Shown: positions 1 through 12,079, counted from the first letter of the stretch. The stretch: 64,000 nt of DNA from Shewanella marina JCM 15074 (GCF_000614975.1 NZ_BALM01000007.1:1-64000), one strand, 5' to 3'. Notes: generated from the letters alone by a model not told the origin. A program made the numbers and translations.

Positions 1-129
1 AAAGAGAAGATGAATAAAGCCAAAGAAGGCAAATGCGGTGAAGGTAAGTGCGGCGGTGAGATGAAAGAAAAAATGAATAAAGCCAAAGAAGGCAAATGTG
101 GTGAAGGTAAGTGTGGTGGCCAGCAATAA
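1..129 (+). CDS. bufA: Bufferin-type RiPP precursor BufA, C-terminal part (5' end outside window)
   Basis: The frame is open from base 1 and stops at 127-129. The visible 42 residues are two near-identical 21-residue repeats (about KEKMNKAKEGKCGEGKCGG plus two residues), so the DNA is a 63-bp tandem duplication. Each repeat carries two GKCG motifs of the EGKCG type. In the known bufferin family these cysteines are converted to thiooxazoles by an MNIO enzyme and its partner, and the secreted peptide binds copper. The DUF692 and DUF2063 genes that follow are exactly that enzyme pair. The signal peptide and N-terminal core are not in the window, so the assignment rests on the motif and the context. 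Confidence 0.8.
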   Translation, partial: KEKMNKAKEGKCGEGKCGGEMKEKMNKAKEGKCGEGKCGGQQ

Positions 130-155
130 TTGTAAATGACATTAGTTGTAGGGAG

Positions 156-187
156 TTGCTCAAAAAGGATTTTGAGCAATTTCTTTA
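156..187 (+). terminator. Hairpin between bufA and bufB, probable attenuator
   Basis: A perfect 10-bp inverted repeat (ttgctcaaaa at 156-165, ttttgagcaa at 170-179, loop agga) is followed by a T-rich stretch. It sits between the precursor stop and the start of the modifying enzyme. It could let the peptide be made in excess over the enzymes (inference). Confidence 0.6.
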
Positions 188-205
188 ATGATGAGAGGGG
201 ATAAT

Positions 206-1039
206 ATGACTTCAACATCTGTAGGTTTAGGCCTACGACGTGAGATGCTGCCAGAGCTATTGCAGCATGTGCCAGATCAGATTGGCTTTTTTGAAGTCGC
301 ACCTGAAAATTGGATGGCACTGGGGGGCAAGTACGCTAAACAATTTAAACAGTTGACCGAGCAGCATCAATTTTTTTGTCATGGGCTGTCACTATCAATT
401 GGTGGGCCAACACCATTAGACGTTGATTTTGTTAAACAAGTAAAAGCGTTTATGGATTTACACCAGATTGATATTTATTCGGAACATTTAAGTTATTGTT
501 CTGGGCATGGGCATTTATATGATTTGATGCCAATCCCATTTACTCAAGAGGCGGTCAGTTATATCGCAGCAAGAGTAAAGCAAGTCGAAGATATTATTGA
601 ACGGCCACTGATCTTGGAAAATGTTTCTTTTTATGCAATGCCACCAGGCGATATGAATGAAGCTGAGTTTGTTAATGCGGTAGTGGCGGAGGCCGATTGT
701 AAGTTATTACTTGATGTTAATAATATTTATGTCAATTCGGTTAATCATCAATATGATGCGAGTGAATTTTTAGCCAAAATGCCGACGGACAGAATTGCCT
801 ATTTGCATGTCGCAGGACATTACCAACAACAGCAAGATTTAATTATTGATACTCATGGTGCAGATATAGTTGATCCAGTTTGGACGCTATTAAATGATTG
901 TTATCAGCAACATGGTGTGTTTGACACCTTACTAGAGCGCGATTTTAATATTCCCCCGATTGTAGCGTTATTACCTGAACTGAACCAAATACAACAGATG
1001 CAATTACAGCAATCTAATCTACAAATTCGGAGTGCTTAA
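206..1039 (+). CDS. bufB: DUF692 family MNIO enzyme, bufferin-modifying BufB
   Basis: 277 residues. It is a TIM-barrel-type DUF692 protein, the family of multinuclear non-heme iron oxidative enzymes that modify RiPP cysteines. Visible family signatures are the N-terminal GLGLRREMLPELL, the acidic patch around VAPENWM, SEHLSYC near residue 98, LLDVNNIYVNS near 171 and LHVAGHY near 200. These supply the His, Glu and Asp ligands expected for an iron cluster. ATG 206 is chosen over ATG 188 because AGAGGGG lies at 193-199 just before it and the family N-terminus starts there. It follows the precursor gene and its stop overlaps the start of bufC (TAATG). The likely substrate is the EGKCG peptide encoded upstream. 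Confidence 0.88.
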   Translation: MTSTSVGLGLRREMLPELLQHVPDQIGFFEVAPENWMALGGKYAKQFKQLTEQHQFFCHGLSLSIGGPTPLDVDFVKQVKAFMDLHQIDIYSEHLSYCSGHGHLYDLMPIPFTQEAVSYIAARVKQVEDIIERPLILENVSFYAMPPGDMNEAEFVNAVVAEADCKLLLDVNNIYVNSVNHQYDASEFLAKMPTDRIAYLHVAGHYQQQQDLIIDTHGADIVDPVWTLLNDCYQQHGVFDTLLERDFNIPPIVALLPELNQIQQMQLQQSNLQIRSA

Positions 1040-1783
1040 TGAATTTTAGAGAGTATCAATTTAAGTTTATTGATTATATAAAAGACCCTCAAGCAGCGTT
1101 ACCTGACAACTTAACTCATGAGCGTATGGCGGTTTATCGCGAACTTTTTTTTTAATAATGTAGTTGGTTTTGTTAGCCAAGCTTTTCCAGTCTTAAAGTC
1201 TATTTATGGTGATCAAGCATGGCGTGATTTAGTGGACACGTTTTTTAAACAACATGATTGTCATAGTCCCATCTTTATTGATATTGCCGAAGAGTTTTTG
1301 CATTACTTACAGCATGAGTATGTCATCCAAGCGTCTGACCCTGATTACATGTTAGAGCTGGCACATTATGAGTGGTTAGAGTTGGTGGTGAGTACTCAAT
1401 TTTCAGACCCTTTATTGCAAAATATTACCCTGTTAGATGAAGAGACCGTGCTGTTGCTCGAATCAAGTAGTCAAGTTGCGCAATATCAGTTTCCTGTGCA
1501 TCAGATAAGTGAAGATCATCAGGATGTAGAAATCAGTGAGACGGGTTATTTTTTCTGTATCTACCGAGATGCAGATGACAATGTACAGTTTATGCAGTTG
1601 AACCCTATGAGTGCACAAGTGCTTGCATATATACAGCAAAGTAGTCAAACATCGACCAAGCAATTGTTAGCTTGGCTCGTGAAAACTTATCCTGATTTCC
1701 CACCACAAAGTATGGTAGATGGCTGTTTAACTATGTTGTCGCAATTTAGTCAGAAGGGTATTATTAAAACCACTGCAAAATAA
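1039..1783 (+). CDS. bufC: DUF2063 protein BufC, broken by a one-base insertion in a T run
   Basis: It starts at ATG 1039, overlapping the bufB stop. The first 39 codons, including a VYRELFF motif, end at an early TAA. The +1-shifted frame then carries the normal continuation FNNVVGFVSQAFPVLKS and the rest of a DUF2063 protein to 1783. The break is a run of nine T at 1145-1153. Eight T would restore one 247-residue product. DUF2063 proteins bind the MNIO enzyme and present the precursor peptide to it. The extra T may be a sequencing error, a phase-variable tract or a slippage site; the sequence alone cannot tell. Residues after the break look fully conserved, so decay is recent or not real. 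Confidence 0.82.
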
Positions 1784-1857
1784 GTTAAAAAAATGTGTTT
1801 ATTGTGAATTTATATCGTTATAATGCAGCCGTTAGCAATTATTGGCATGGAGTTGAT

Positions 1858-1977
1858 ATGTCTGAACAATTTAAAGATCCATTTAATATCTTGTATTTAC
1901 TAGTTTTTGTGCTTTTGCTCTTGATTCCCACCTTGCCAGCGACTCTGTCATGGCTTAAATTTGCCGGAGTGTTGTAA
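1858..1977 (+). CDS. Small single-pass membrane protein, unknown
   Basis: 39 residues starting at ATG 1858 with GGAG six bases upstream (1849-1852). A short charged N-terminus (SEQFKDPFN) is followed by one hydrophobic helix (residues about 12-33). It is 74 bases after bufC and 26 before ybaN, so it may belong to the bufferin operon or stand alone. I do not recognise the family. A longer start at 1795 exists but has a worse ribosome site. Confidence 0.5.
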   Translation: MSEQFKDPFNILYLLVFVLLLLIPTLPATLSWLKFAGVL

Positions 1978-2003
1978 GTTTTTATTTTTCGGTAAGGCAT
2001 TTA

Positions 2004-2372
2004 ATGTCGATTAAGCGTATTTTCTTTGCTGTTGTTGGTTTAATTAGTCTACTGCTAGGCGTGATTGGGATCGTTATTCCTATTTTGCCGACAGTGCCTT
2101 TTATTTTGCTTAGTGCATATTGTTTTGCTCGTTCAAGTCAACGTTTACATCAGTGGTTATTAACCCATCCGTGGTTTGCCGATGGATTAAATGATTGGCA
2201 AAAACACAAAGCGATGAAAGCAAGTTTAAAAAGGCGAGCATTTTGGGTCACAATAGCCAGTTTCAGTATCAGCATTATCATTGTGCCATTACTTTGGGTT
2301 AAAATAATGTTGGCCATTATGGCTGTCGTTTTACTTAGCTACATGCGCACAATACCAGTAATAAATGATTAA
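2004..2372 (+). CDS. ybaN: YbaN family inner-membrane protein (DUF454)
   Basis: 122 residues. The N-terminal motif LGVIGIVIPILPTVPFILLSA and the following CFARSSQRLHQWLLTHPWF are typical of DUF454 proteins. Two hydrophobic zones flank a basic loop (about residues 5-40 and 80-115), which suggests an inner-membrane protein. Function is unknown in the family. In E. coli ybaN also lies directly before apt, so its place here supports the call. Confidence 0.88.
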   Translation: MSIKRIFFAVVGLISLLLGVIGIVIPILPTVPFILLSAYCFARSSQRLHQWLLTHPWFADGLNDWQKHKAMKASLKRRAFWVTIASFSISIIIVPLLWVKIMLAIMAVVLLSYMRTIPVIND

Positions 2373-2459
2373 TTTTTGGGATGCTGATGATTCTTTGATC
2401 CACCCCAATTTAAATTAGATGAGATGTATTACAATTTCATCGTTATGTAATTTTGAGAT

Positions 2460-2861
2460 ATGGACATGACTGTAAAGGTGTTAGTGGTTGATGATAACAA
2501 TATCAGCCGAGAAGTAATTTCTGAGCTATTAGTAAAACAAGGCTGGTTAGTGACAACCGCTAAAAATGGATTGCAAGGATTGCATTTTTGTAATCACCAG
2601 CAGTTTGATGCTGTTGTTACCGGCTTTTACATGCCCTTACTTGATGGGCCACACTTTGTAAAAATACTGAAACGAAATCCTCAATTTGCTGATATTCCAG
2701 TCGCGATGCTGAGTACGCGAACAGAGCAAGAAGTGATGACGCATTTTGAGCAAAATGAACTCGCATTATTTATTAGAAAACCTTTGAATAACGCCACAAA
2801 ACAACAATTCCTTGATAAGCTAACAGCGCTAATTGTTGCATCTGAACATAAAGCAGCATAA
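2460..2861 (+). CDS. Stand-alone receiver-domain protein lacking the phospho-acceptor Asp
   Basis: 133 residues, one CheY-like receiver and no output domain. The acidic pair (VVDDNN, residues 10-11) and the lysine (FIRKPL, about 103) are kept, and a Ser stands at the Thr/Ser switch site (MLSTR). The phospho-acceptor position in the x-x-MP-x-x-DG motif is glycine: VVTGFYMPLLDG instead of D-x-x-MP. The protein should therefore not be phosphorylated in the usual way and may act as a constitutive binding module. The start could also be ATG 2466. It sits between ybaN and apt and is followed by a terminator. Confidence 0.8.
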   Translation: MDMTVKVLVVDDNNISREVISELLVKQGWLVTTAKNGLQGLHFCNHQQFDAVVTGFYMPLLDGPHFVKILKRNPQFADIPVAMLSTRTEQEVMTHFEQNELALFIRKPLNNATKQQFLDKLTALIVASEHKAA

Positions 2862-2875
2862 GCTTACCCCTTAGT

Positions 2876-2899
2876 AGTCCACCTTGGGTGGACTTTTTT
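2876..2899 (+). terminator. Rho-independent terminator after the receiver gene
   Basis: An 8-bp stem agtccacc/ggtggact with loop ttg is followed by a T run, 15 bases past the stop codon. Confidence 0.85.
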
Positions 2900-2944
2900 A
2901 TGTCACTGTTCGGCAATTCATGCTGACAAAAGAAGTTAACGACT

Positions 2945-3496
2945 ATGGTTATGAATACTGATAGCTTAGCGCTGATTAAACAAAGCATTAAAACAATTCC
3001 TGATTATCCTAAAGCTGGCATCATGTTCCGTGATGTAACCAGTTTGATGGAAGATCCAATTGCGTATCAAACAACAATTCAACTTTTAGTAGATCAATAT
3101 AAAGATCAAGGTTTTACTAAAGTTGTGGGTACTGAAGCTCGTGGCTTTTTGTTTGGTGCTCCTTTAGCATTAGCACTTGGTATTGGCTTTGTTCCAGTAC
3201 GTAAGCCGGGTAAATTACCGCGCGCAACTATTGCTGAAAGCTATGAGCTTGAATACGGTCACGATGTACTAGAAATTCACACAGATGCGATTGAAGCTGG
3301 TGATAAAGTATTAGTAGTTGATGATTTATTAGCTACAGGTGGCACGATTGAAGCCACAGTTAAATTAATTCGCGCTTTAGGCGGTCAAGTTAACCACGCT
3401 GCATTCGTTATTTCATTACCAGAATTAGGTGGTGAGTCTCGTTTACAAGCTCTTGATTTAGAATTGGTTAAATTATGTGAGTTTGAAGGCGAATAA
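2945..3496 (+). CDS. apt: Adenine phosphoribosyltransferase
   Basis: 183 residues, the usual length. It converts adenine and PRPP to AMP in purine salvage in the cytosol. It shows the family N-terminal [15 protein letters not shown], the [10 protein letters not shown] loop and the PRPP-binding [13 protein letters not shown] near residue 124. The start may be ATG 2945 or ATG 2951; both lie close to the expected N-terminus. It precedes dnaX as in E. coli, but is separated from it by a long hairpin. Confidence 0.96.
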   Translation: MVMNTDSLALIKQSIKTIPDYPKAGIMFRDVTSLMEDPIAYQTTIQLLVDQYKDQGFTKVVGTEARGFLFGAPLALALGIGFVPVRKPGKLPRATIAESYELEYGHDVLEIHTDAIEAGDKVLVVDDLLATGGTIEATVKLIRALGGQVNHAAFVISLPELGGESRLQALDLELVKLCEFEGE

Positions 3497-3511
3497 GCAC
3501 TCAACTCATCG

Positions 3512-3565
3512 GCTCCTTATGGTAACAATTAACAACTCATGTTATTGTTCCACTCCATAAGGAGC
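3512..3565. repeat. Long inverted repeat between apt and dnaX
   Basis: Perfect 11-bp arms gctccttatgg (3512-3522) and ccataaggagc (3555-3565) enclose a loop that itself contains complementary aacaat/attgtt segments. There is no strong T run after the stem. It may be an RNA-processing or weak termination structure, or a small repeat remnant. Confidence 0.6.
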
Positions 3566-3594
3566 TTGCTCCTACATTGTATTTGGGGAGTGTC

Positions 3595-5988
<2,394 letters not shown>

Positions 5989-6066
5989 GCTTAATTTTAA
6001 CGTGTAGATTGCTAAAGCATTATAATTTAGTAAGATTAGCCAATCATAAAACAAAGAGATAAATTT

Positions 6067-6399
6067 ATGTTCGGAAAAGGCGGTATGGGCAACTTAATGA
6101 AGCAAGCCCAAATGATGCAAGACAAAATGGCGAAAGTGCAAGAAGAAATCGCTCGCATGGAAGTTACCGGTGAAGCTGGTGCTGGTCTAGTTAAAGTGAC
6201 TATGACGGGTTCACATTCAGTTCGTAAAGTTGATATCGATCCAACTCTTTTTGAAGATGATGATAAAGAGATGATCGAAGATCTGATTGCGGCAGCATGT
6301 AATGATGCAGCGCGTCGTGTTGAAGAAAATCAAAAAGAAAAAATGGCTGAAGTGACTGGCGGAATGCAACTTCCACCAGGCATGAAAATGCCATTCTAA
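6067..6399 (+). CDS. ybaB: YbaB/EbfC family nucleoid-associated protein
   Basis: 110 residues. It starts [20 protein letters not shown] and has the [17 protein letters not shown] core of the family. YbaB binds DNA as a dimer and is always found beside recR and dnaX. AAAGAGA lies just before the start. It is 12 bases from recR and probably translated from the dnaX transcript. Confidence 0.96.
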   Translation: MFGKGGMGNLMKQAQMMQDKMAKVQEEIARMEVTGEAGAGLVKVTMTGSHSVRKVDIDPTLFEDDDKEMIEDLIAAACNDAARRVEENQKEKMAEVTGGMQLPPGMKMPF

Positions 6400-6411
6400 T
6401 CTGACGTATTA

Positions 6412-7011
6412 ATGAAATTTAGTCCGTTAGTCGATGAGCTGATCCAATCTCTGCGCTGCTTACCCGGTGTGGGACCTAAATCAGCTCAGCGTATGGCGTT
6501 TCAATTATTGGAACGTAATCGTAAATCAGGATTGCATCTTGCTGATGCGCTATCACGCGCAATGAGTGAAGTGGGGCATTGTCAAACTTGCCGTACTTTT
6601 ACTGAAGAAGATCAATGTGCCATTTGTGCGAGTCACAAACGCGGTAATGCTGAGGTTATCTGTGTGGTTGAAACACCAGCAGATGTACTTGCGATTGAAG
6701 CTGGTGGCCATTTCAGTGGTCGTTACTTTGTGTTGCTTGGTCATTTATCACCATTAGATGGTATTGGCCCTGAAGAGTTAGGCTTAGCCTTACTTGAACA
6801 GCAATTAGCAACACAAGGCATTGCTGAATTAATTTTAGCAACAAATCCAACCGTTGAAGGCGATGCGACAGCACACTTTATTGCGGATATGGCTAAGCGC
6901 CATAATGTTAACGTGAGCCGAATTGCACATGGGGTTCCTGTGGGCGGTGAGCTTGAATATGTTGATAGCACGACGTTAGCATTATCTTTCAATGGACGAC
7001 AGCCGTTGTAG
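6412..7011 (+). CDS. recR: Recombination mediator RecR
   Basis: 199 residues. RecR works with RecO and RecF to load RecA on gapped DNA. It shows the helix-hairpin-helix [17 protein letters not shown], a four-cysteine zinc finger (CQTC and CAIC, about residues 57-72) and a TOPRIM domain ([25 protein letters not shown]). Its C-terminus has the [12 protein letters not shown] motif. It closes the apt-dnaX-ybaB-recR block and is followed by a terminator. Confidence 0.97.
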   Translation: MKFSPLVDELIQSLRCLPGVGPKSAQRMAFQLLERNRKSGLHLADALSRAMSEVGHCQTCRTFTEEDQCAICASHKRGNAEVICVVETPADVLAIEAGGHFSGRYFVLLGHLSPLDGIGPEELGLALLEQQLATQGIAELILATNPTVEGDATAHFIADMAKRHNVNVSRIAHGVPVGGELEYVDSTTLALSFNGRQPL

Positions 7012-7032
7012 TTTTACAGCGAACTTGTCATT

Positions 7033-7057
7033 AAAAAGCCCGTAATGGGCTTTTTTT
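7033..7057 (+). terminator. Rho-independent terminator after recR
   Basis: A stem aaaaagccc/gggcttttt with a short loop and a run of T lies 21 bases after the recR stop. Confidence 0.9.
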
Positions 7058-7100
7058 ATGTCCAAAAAGCACGCAATTGGTGATTGATTTATTTTTTTCC

Positions 7101-7128
7101 CTTGAAAACTCATTTTTGAGCCCCATCT
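7101..7128 (+). promoter_or_regulatory. Sigma-32 heat-shock promoter of htpG
   Basis: CTTGAAA at 7101-7107, a 13-base spacer, then CCCCATCT at 7121-7128. This is an almost perfect match to the sigma-32 consensus (CTTGAAA, 13-14 bases, CCCCAT-T), about 90 bases upstream of the htpG start. Confidence 0.92.
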
Positions 7129-7218
7129 TTTTAATATCAAAGATTTTTGAGTCATATCTGCTACTGGATTATTTTAATGCTAGCAGATGTAATACACGAA
7201 TTAACAAGGGAAATATTC

Positions 7219-9129
7219 ATGTCTCATCAAGAAACACATGGCTTTCAAACTGAAGTAAAACAACTATTACAGTTAATGATCCACTCTTTGTATTCAAACA
7301 AAGAAATTTTCTTGCGTGAACTGGTTTCTAACGCAGCTGACGCAGCCGATAAATTACGCTACCTCGCATTAACTGACGATGCATTGTATGAAGGTGATGG
7401 CGAGTTACGTGTTCGCATTCGTGGTGATAAAGAACAAGGTACAGTAACCATTGAAGATAATGGTGTTGGTATGACCCGTGAAGGTGTGATTGAGCACCTA
7501 GGTACCATTGCTAAATCAGGTACTGCAGATTTCTTTAAAAACCTATCAGGTGACTCAGCTAAAGACTCACAATTAATCGGCCAGTTTGGTGTGGGCTTCT
7601 ATTCCGCATTTATTGTGGCTGATAAAGTCACTGTACGCACACGTGCAGCTGGTGCACCAGCGGAACAAGGTGTTGAATGGCAATCAAGTGGTGAAGGTGA
7701 ATTTACCGTTACTGATATCGTTAAGCCAACGCGCGGCACTGAAATTATTCTACACCTACGTGAAGATGAGCAAGAATTTGCTGATGATCATCGTTTACGT
7801 TCAATTATCACTAAATATTCAGATCATATCTCTGTGCCAGTTGAAATGTGGCAAGAGGGAACTCCAGAGTCTGAAGGCGCTGATGGTGAAAAAATCGCGG
7901 CGACTGAAGGTCAATGGCAAGTGATGAACAAAGCCACAGCACTTTGGATGCGCAATAAATCAGATATTACCGATGCTGAGTATCAAGAGTTTTACAAGCA
8001 CATCAGTCATGACTTTGCCGATCCATTAGTGTGGAGTCATAACCGCGTTGAAGGTAACCAAGAATATACTAGCTTGTTGTATCTACCTGCTAAAGCACCT
8101 TGGGATATGTGGAACCGTGATCGTAAACATGGTCTAAAATTGTTTGTTCAGCGCGTCTTTATTATGGATGATGCTGAGCAATTTATGCCGACTTACTTAC
8201 GTTTTGTACAAGGTTTAATTGACTCAAATGACTTGCCACTAAACGTATCGCGTGAAATCTTACAAGACAATAAAGTGACTAAGGCATTGCGTACAGCATT
8301 GACTAAGCGTGTATTGTCTATGCTTGAAAAATTAGCCAAAGATGAAGATAAATATCAGCAGTTTTGGGCTGAGTTTGGTCAAGTATTGAAAGAAGGTCCA
8401 GCTGAAGATTTCGCTAACCGTGAGCGTATTTCTGGTTTATTACGTTTTGCTTCAACCCATACTGATAGTGCATTACCAACAGTAAGTCTTGATGCGTATC
8501 TAGAACGTATGAAAGAAGGTCAAGATAAGATTTACTATATTGTTGCTGATTCATATCAAGCTGCTGTACATAGTCCACACCTTGAGCTTTTACGTAAGAA
8601 AGGCATTGAAGTGTTATTAATGTCTGAGCGTATCGATGAGTGGTTAATTAATCACTTAACTGAATACAAAGGTAAGCAGTTACGTTCAATTACCTCTGGC
8701 GAACTCGACTTAGGTAGTTTGGAAGATGAAGCAGAAAAAGAAGCGCATAAACAACTAGAAACTGAATCAGAAAGTTTAGTTGAACGCTTTAAAACTGCGT
8801 TAGGTGATAAAGTGTCTGCGGTACGTGTGACTAGCCGTTTAACGGATACACCAGCTTGTGTGGTGACCGGTGAAGGCGAAATGTCGAGCCAGATGATTAA
8901 ATTAATGCAGGCTGCAGGTCAACAGGTTCCAGAATCAAAACCAACATTTGAATTGAATCCAACTCACCCATTGGTTGCGCGTTTAAATGATGAACAAGAT
9001 GAATTGATGTTTGCTAACTGGGCTAATTTATTGCTACAACAGGCACAATTATCAGAGAAGGGTAGCCTAGCTGACCCATCTGAATTTATCACGCTAACTA
9101 ACCAAATGTTGATTGCTGGTTTAAAGTAA
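7219..9129 (+). CDS. htpG: Chaperone HtpG (Hsp90)
   Basis: 636 residues, normal size. It is the cytosolic ATP-dependent Hsp90 chaperone. The GHKL ATP site is visible: [10 protein letters not shown] (about 40), DNGVGM (about 85) and [15 protein letters not shown] (about 125). ATG 7219 is chosen over the upstream in-frame ATG 7147 because AAGGG lies at 7206-7210 and [17 protein letters not shown] is the family N-terminus. A strong sigma-32 promoter lies upstream, so it should be heat-induced. A 12-bp hairpin separates it from the next gene. Confidence 0.98.
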   Translation: MSHQETHGFQTEVKQLLQLMIHSLYSNKEIFLRELVSNAADAADKLRYLALTDDALYEGDGELRVRIRGDKEQGTVTIEDNGVGMTREGVIEHLGTIAKSGTADFFKNLSGDSAKDSQLIGQFGVGFYSAFIVADKVTVRTRAAGAPAEQGVEWQSSGEGEFTVTDIVKPTRGTEIILHLREDEQEFADDHRLRSIITKYSDHISVPVEMWQEGTPESEGADGEKIAATEGQWQVMNKATALWMRNKSDITDAEYQEFYKHISHDFADPLVWSHNRVEGNQEYTSLLYLPAKAPWDMWNRDRKHGLKLFVQRVFIMDDAEQFMPTYLRFVQGLIDSNDLPLNVSREILQDNKVTKALRTALTKRVLSMLEKLAKDEDKYQQFWAEFGQVLKEGPAEDFANRERISGLLRFASTHTDSALPTVSLDAYLERMKEGQDKIYYIVADSYQAAVHSPHLELLRKKGIEVLLMSERIDEWLINHLTEYKGKQLRSITSGELDLGSLEDEAEKEAHKQLETESESLVERFKTALGDKVSAVRVTSRLTDTPACVVTGEGEMSSQMIKLMQAAGQQVPESKPTFELNPTHPLVARLNDEQDELMFANWANLLLQQAQLSEKGSLADPSEFITLTNQMLIAGLK

Positions 9130-9145
9130 TTAACTGATAAAACAG

Positions 9146-9172
9146 ATAATGGCGAGCTTAGCTCGCCATTAT
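9146..9172 (+). terminator. Hairpin between htpG and the CnoX-like gene
   Basis: A perfect 12-bp stem ataatggcgagc/gctcgccattat with loop tta lies just before the ribosome site of the next gene. No T run follows, so it may only slow transcription or protect the htpG 3' end. Confidence 0.6.
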
Positions 9173-9186
9173 TGTAAGGGATACTA

Positions 9187-10032
9187 ATGAATAACATATT
9201 AGATTTGACCAAGGAAAATATTCAACAAGTCGTTGATGCTTCAATGCAACAGGTTGTCGTCGTCATGTTTTGGGCAAATCAAAGTCCCGAAGCCATGTCT
9301 ACCTTAGCGAATATCGAACAGATTGCTCAAGCGCAATCCGGTCGATTTGTACTCGCAAAAGTCGATTGCGAAACGCAAATGGAAATTGCTCAATATTTCC
9401 GAATTCAGCAACTGCCAACGATTTTAGTGCTGAAACAAGGGCAGCCAGTTGATGGTCTAGCCGGTCCGCAAACCACTGAACAGTTAGCAACTATGCTAGA
9501 GCAGCATTTACCGCCGTTATGGCAATTGCAATTGGCTCAAGCAAAACAATTACTCGCTAATGATGATGCCACTGCTGCAAGTGAGCTATTGAAACAGGCA
9601 TTAATCGCTTCAGATGATGCGCAAATTAAGTTGGTACTTGCTGATGCTCAGTTAAGCCTTAATGATATTGCTCAAGCTGAGATGTTGTTGTCACAAATTG
9701 GTTTAGCAGATCAAGATGGCTATTATCAGAATTTAAAAGCGAAATTAGCATTGGCGCTTGAAGCTGCTGATACACCAGAAATTCGAGAGTTACAGCAACA
9801 GTATGATGCAGCGCCAGATAATCTTGATGTGATGATTGCCTTAGCAAAAGCATTACATCAAGCGCGTCGTGATGATGAAGCTTTAGCATTATTATTTGCG
9901 CCATTAACAAAAGATATTTCTGCCCATAATGGTCAAGTAAAAGCAGCATTTTTAGAAGTAGTAACGGCACTTGGTCAGGGCAGTGTACTGGCTAACCAGT
10001 ATCGCCGTAAATTATATAGCTTGCTCTATTAG
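9187..10032 (+). CDS. cnoX: CnoX/YbbN-like thioredoxin-fold plus TPR co-chaperone
   Basis: 281 residues. The N-terminal 105 residues have a thioredoxin fold pattern (VVVVMFWANQSPEA, LAKVDCETQ, QQLPTILVLKQGQ with the cis-Pro). The rest is helical with TPR-like repeats (EAEMLL, ALAKALHQARRDDEALALL). The active-site position reads WANQSPEA with no cysteine, so it is not an oxidoreductase. E. coli CnoX likewise lacks a CxxC pair but keeps one Cys. The role is probably holdase activity feeding DnaK/GroEL. Its place right after htpG fits a chaperone role. GGG precedes ATG 9187. Confidence 0.85.
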   Translation: MNNILDLTKENIQQVVDASMQQVVVVMFWANQSPEAMSTLANIEQIAQAQSGRFVLAKVDCETQMEIAQYFRIQQLPTILVLKQGQPVDGLAGPQTTEQLATMLEQHLPPLWQLQLAQAKQLLANDDATAASELLKQALIASDDAQIKLVLADAQLSLNDIAQAEMLLSQIGLADQDGYYQNLKAKLALALEAADTPEIRELQQQYDAAPDNLDVMIALAKALHQARRDDEALALLFAPLTKDISAHNGQVKAAFLEVVTALGQGSVLANQYRRKLYSLLY

Positions 10033-10059
10033 TGTTAATTTAGATCAAAATTAGTATAA

Positions 10060-10794
<735 letters not shown>

Positions 10795-10836
10795 TGCTGT
10801 AAAAGTTAACTTTGATTGCGTTTGATCGCAAAAATT

Positions 10837-10864
10837 AAAAAGCCCGCTATAGCGGGCTTTTTTT
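10837..10864 (+). terminator. Rho-independent terminator after adk
   Basis: A stem aaaagcccgcta/tagcgggctttt is followed by extra T, 43 bases after the adk stop. Confidence 0.92.
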
Positions 10865-10918
10865 ATCCCCAAAGCAATGCTAGCCTGCTCAAGAATATAA
10901 ATGAGGAAGATATAAACT

Positions 10919-11911
10919 TTGAACCCCATAAAGCCTGACTTTGGTGTGTTGTTGGTTAATTTAGGAACACCTGAGGCGCCCACGCCTTTAGCTGTAAAAC
11001 GTTTCCTAAAACAGTTTTTAAGTGATCCAAGAGTTGTTGATTTGTCTCCTTGGCTTTGGTGGCCAATCCTAAATGGGGTAGTACTGACTACTCGTCCTAA
11101 GAAAGTTGCACAGTTATATCAATCAATTTGGTGGCCTGACGGCTCACCATTAATGGTGGTGAGTGGGCGACAACAGCAAAAATTAGCAGAAGATCTATTT
11201 GCCGTTTACGATAAAACTATTCCTGTTGAGTTAGGTATGACCTACGGTTCACCGTCATTAATGGATGGTGTAGCAAAGTTACGTAAGCAGGGGGTTGATC
11301 GCATTGTCGTATTACCGCTTTATCCGCAATATTCATGTTCGACTGTGGCCCCTGTTATTGATAGCTTATATTCGGGATTTGCTTTATTACGCGATGTACC
11401 AGAGGTACGGGTCAATAAAGAATATTATCAGAATCCGTTATATATAAAGGCACTGGCGACATCTGTACGTAAACATTGGCAGCAATATGGACAAGCGCAG
11501 AAATTATTGATGTCATTCCATGGCGTCCCTAAGCGCTATGTTGAACAAGGTGACCCTTATTACAGTCAATGTAAACAGACCGCAAAGTTGCTGGCTGCTG
11601 AGTTAGGCCTAGCAAGGGAACAATGGCAGTTATGTTTCCAATCTCGGTTTGGTAAAGAGCCTTGGCTAACGCCTTATACGGATGAATTACTGACAAGTCT
11701 GCCTAATGACAATATCACCCATGTGGATGTGATATGCCCAGCTTTTGCCGCAGATTGTTTAGAAACTTTAGAAGAGATATCGGTAACGGCTAAAGCCAGT
11801 TTCCTCAAGGCAGGTGGCAAGCACTATCATTTTATTCCATGCTTAAATGATAATGATGTGCATATTGAGCTGCTATGCCAGCTAGTACAAAACCAAGCTA
11901 AAGGGTGGTGA
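10919..11911 (+). CDS. hemH: Ferrochelatase
   Basis: 330 residues. It inserts ferrous iron into protoporphyrin IX, the last step of haem synthesis. Visible motifs are GVLLVNLGTPEAP, DPRVVDLS, LMSFHGVPKRYV with the catalytic His (about 203), and the FAADCLETLEEI segment with the conserved Glu. The start is TTG 10919, placed nine bases after GAGGAAGA at 10902-10909; no better ATG exists before the conserved N-terminus. Order adk-hemH matches E. coli. Confidence 0.96.
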   Translation: MNPIKPDFGVLLVNLGTPEAPTPLAVKRFLKQFLSDPRVVDLSPWLWWPILNGVVLTTRPKKVAQLYQSIWWPDGSPLMVVSGRQQQKLAEDLFAVYDKTIPVELGMTYGSPSLMDGVAKLRKQGVDRIVVLPLYPQYSCSTVAPVIDSLYSGFALLRDVPEVRVNKEYYQNPLYIKALATSVRKHWQQYGQAQKLLMSFHGVPKRYVEQGDPYYSQCKQTAKLLAAELGLAREQWQLCFQSRFGKEPWLTPYTDELLTSLPNDNITHVDVICPAFAADCLETLEEISVTAKASFLKAGGKHYHFIPCLNDNDVHIELLCQLVQNQAKGW

Positions 11912-12079
11912 TACCCTATATTTATTATCACAAAGATATAGCAGATTAGGGTTTTATGGTAGAATCTGCCAAATTTTTTGCTAGGGCATGAGATCGTCCT
12001 AGCGAGAGCGAGGGATATCATGAGAGCAAATTATCCCTTATAAACAGTTTGCATGGATGCTAACAACAGAGAACCCAAT

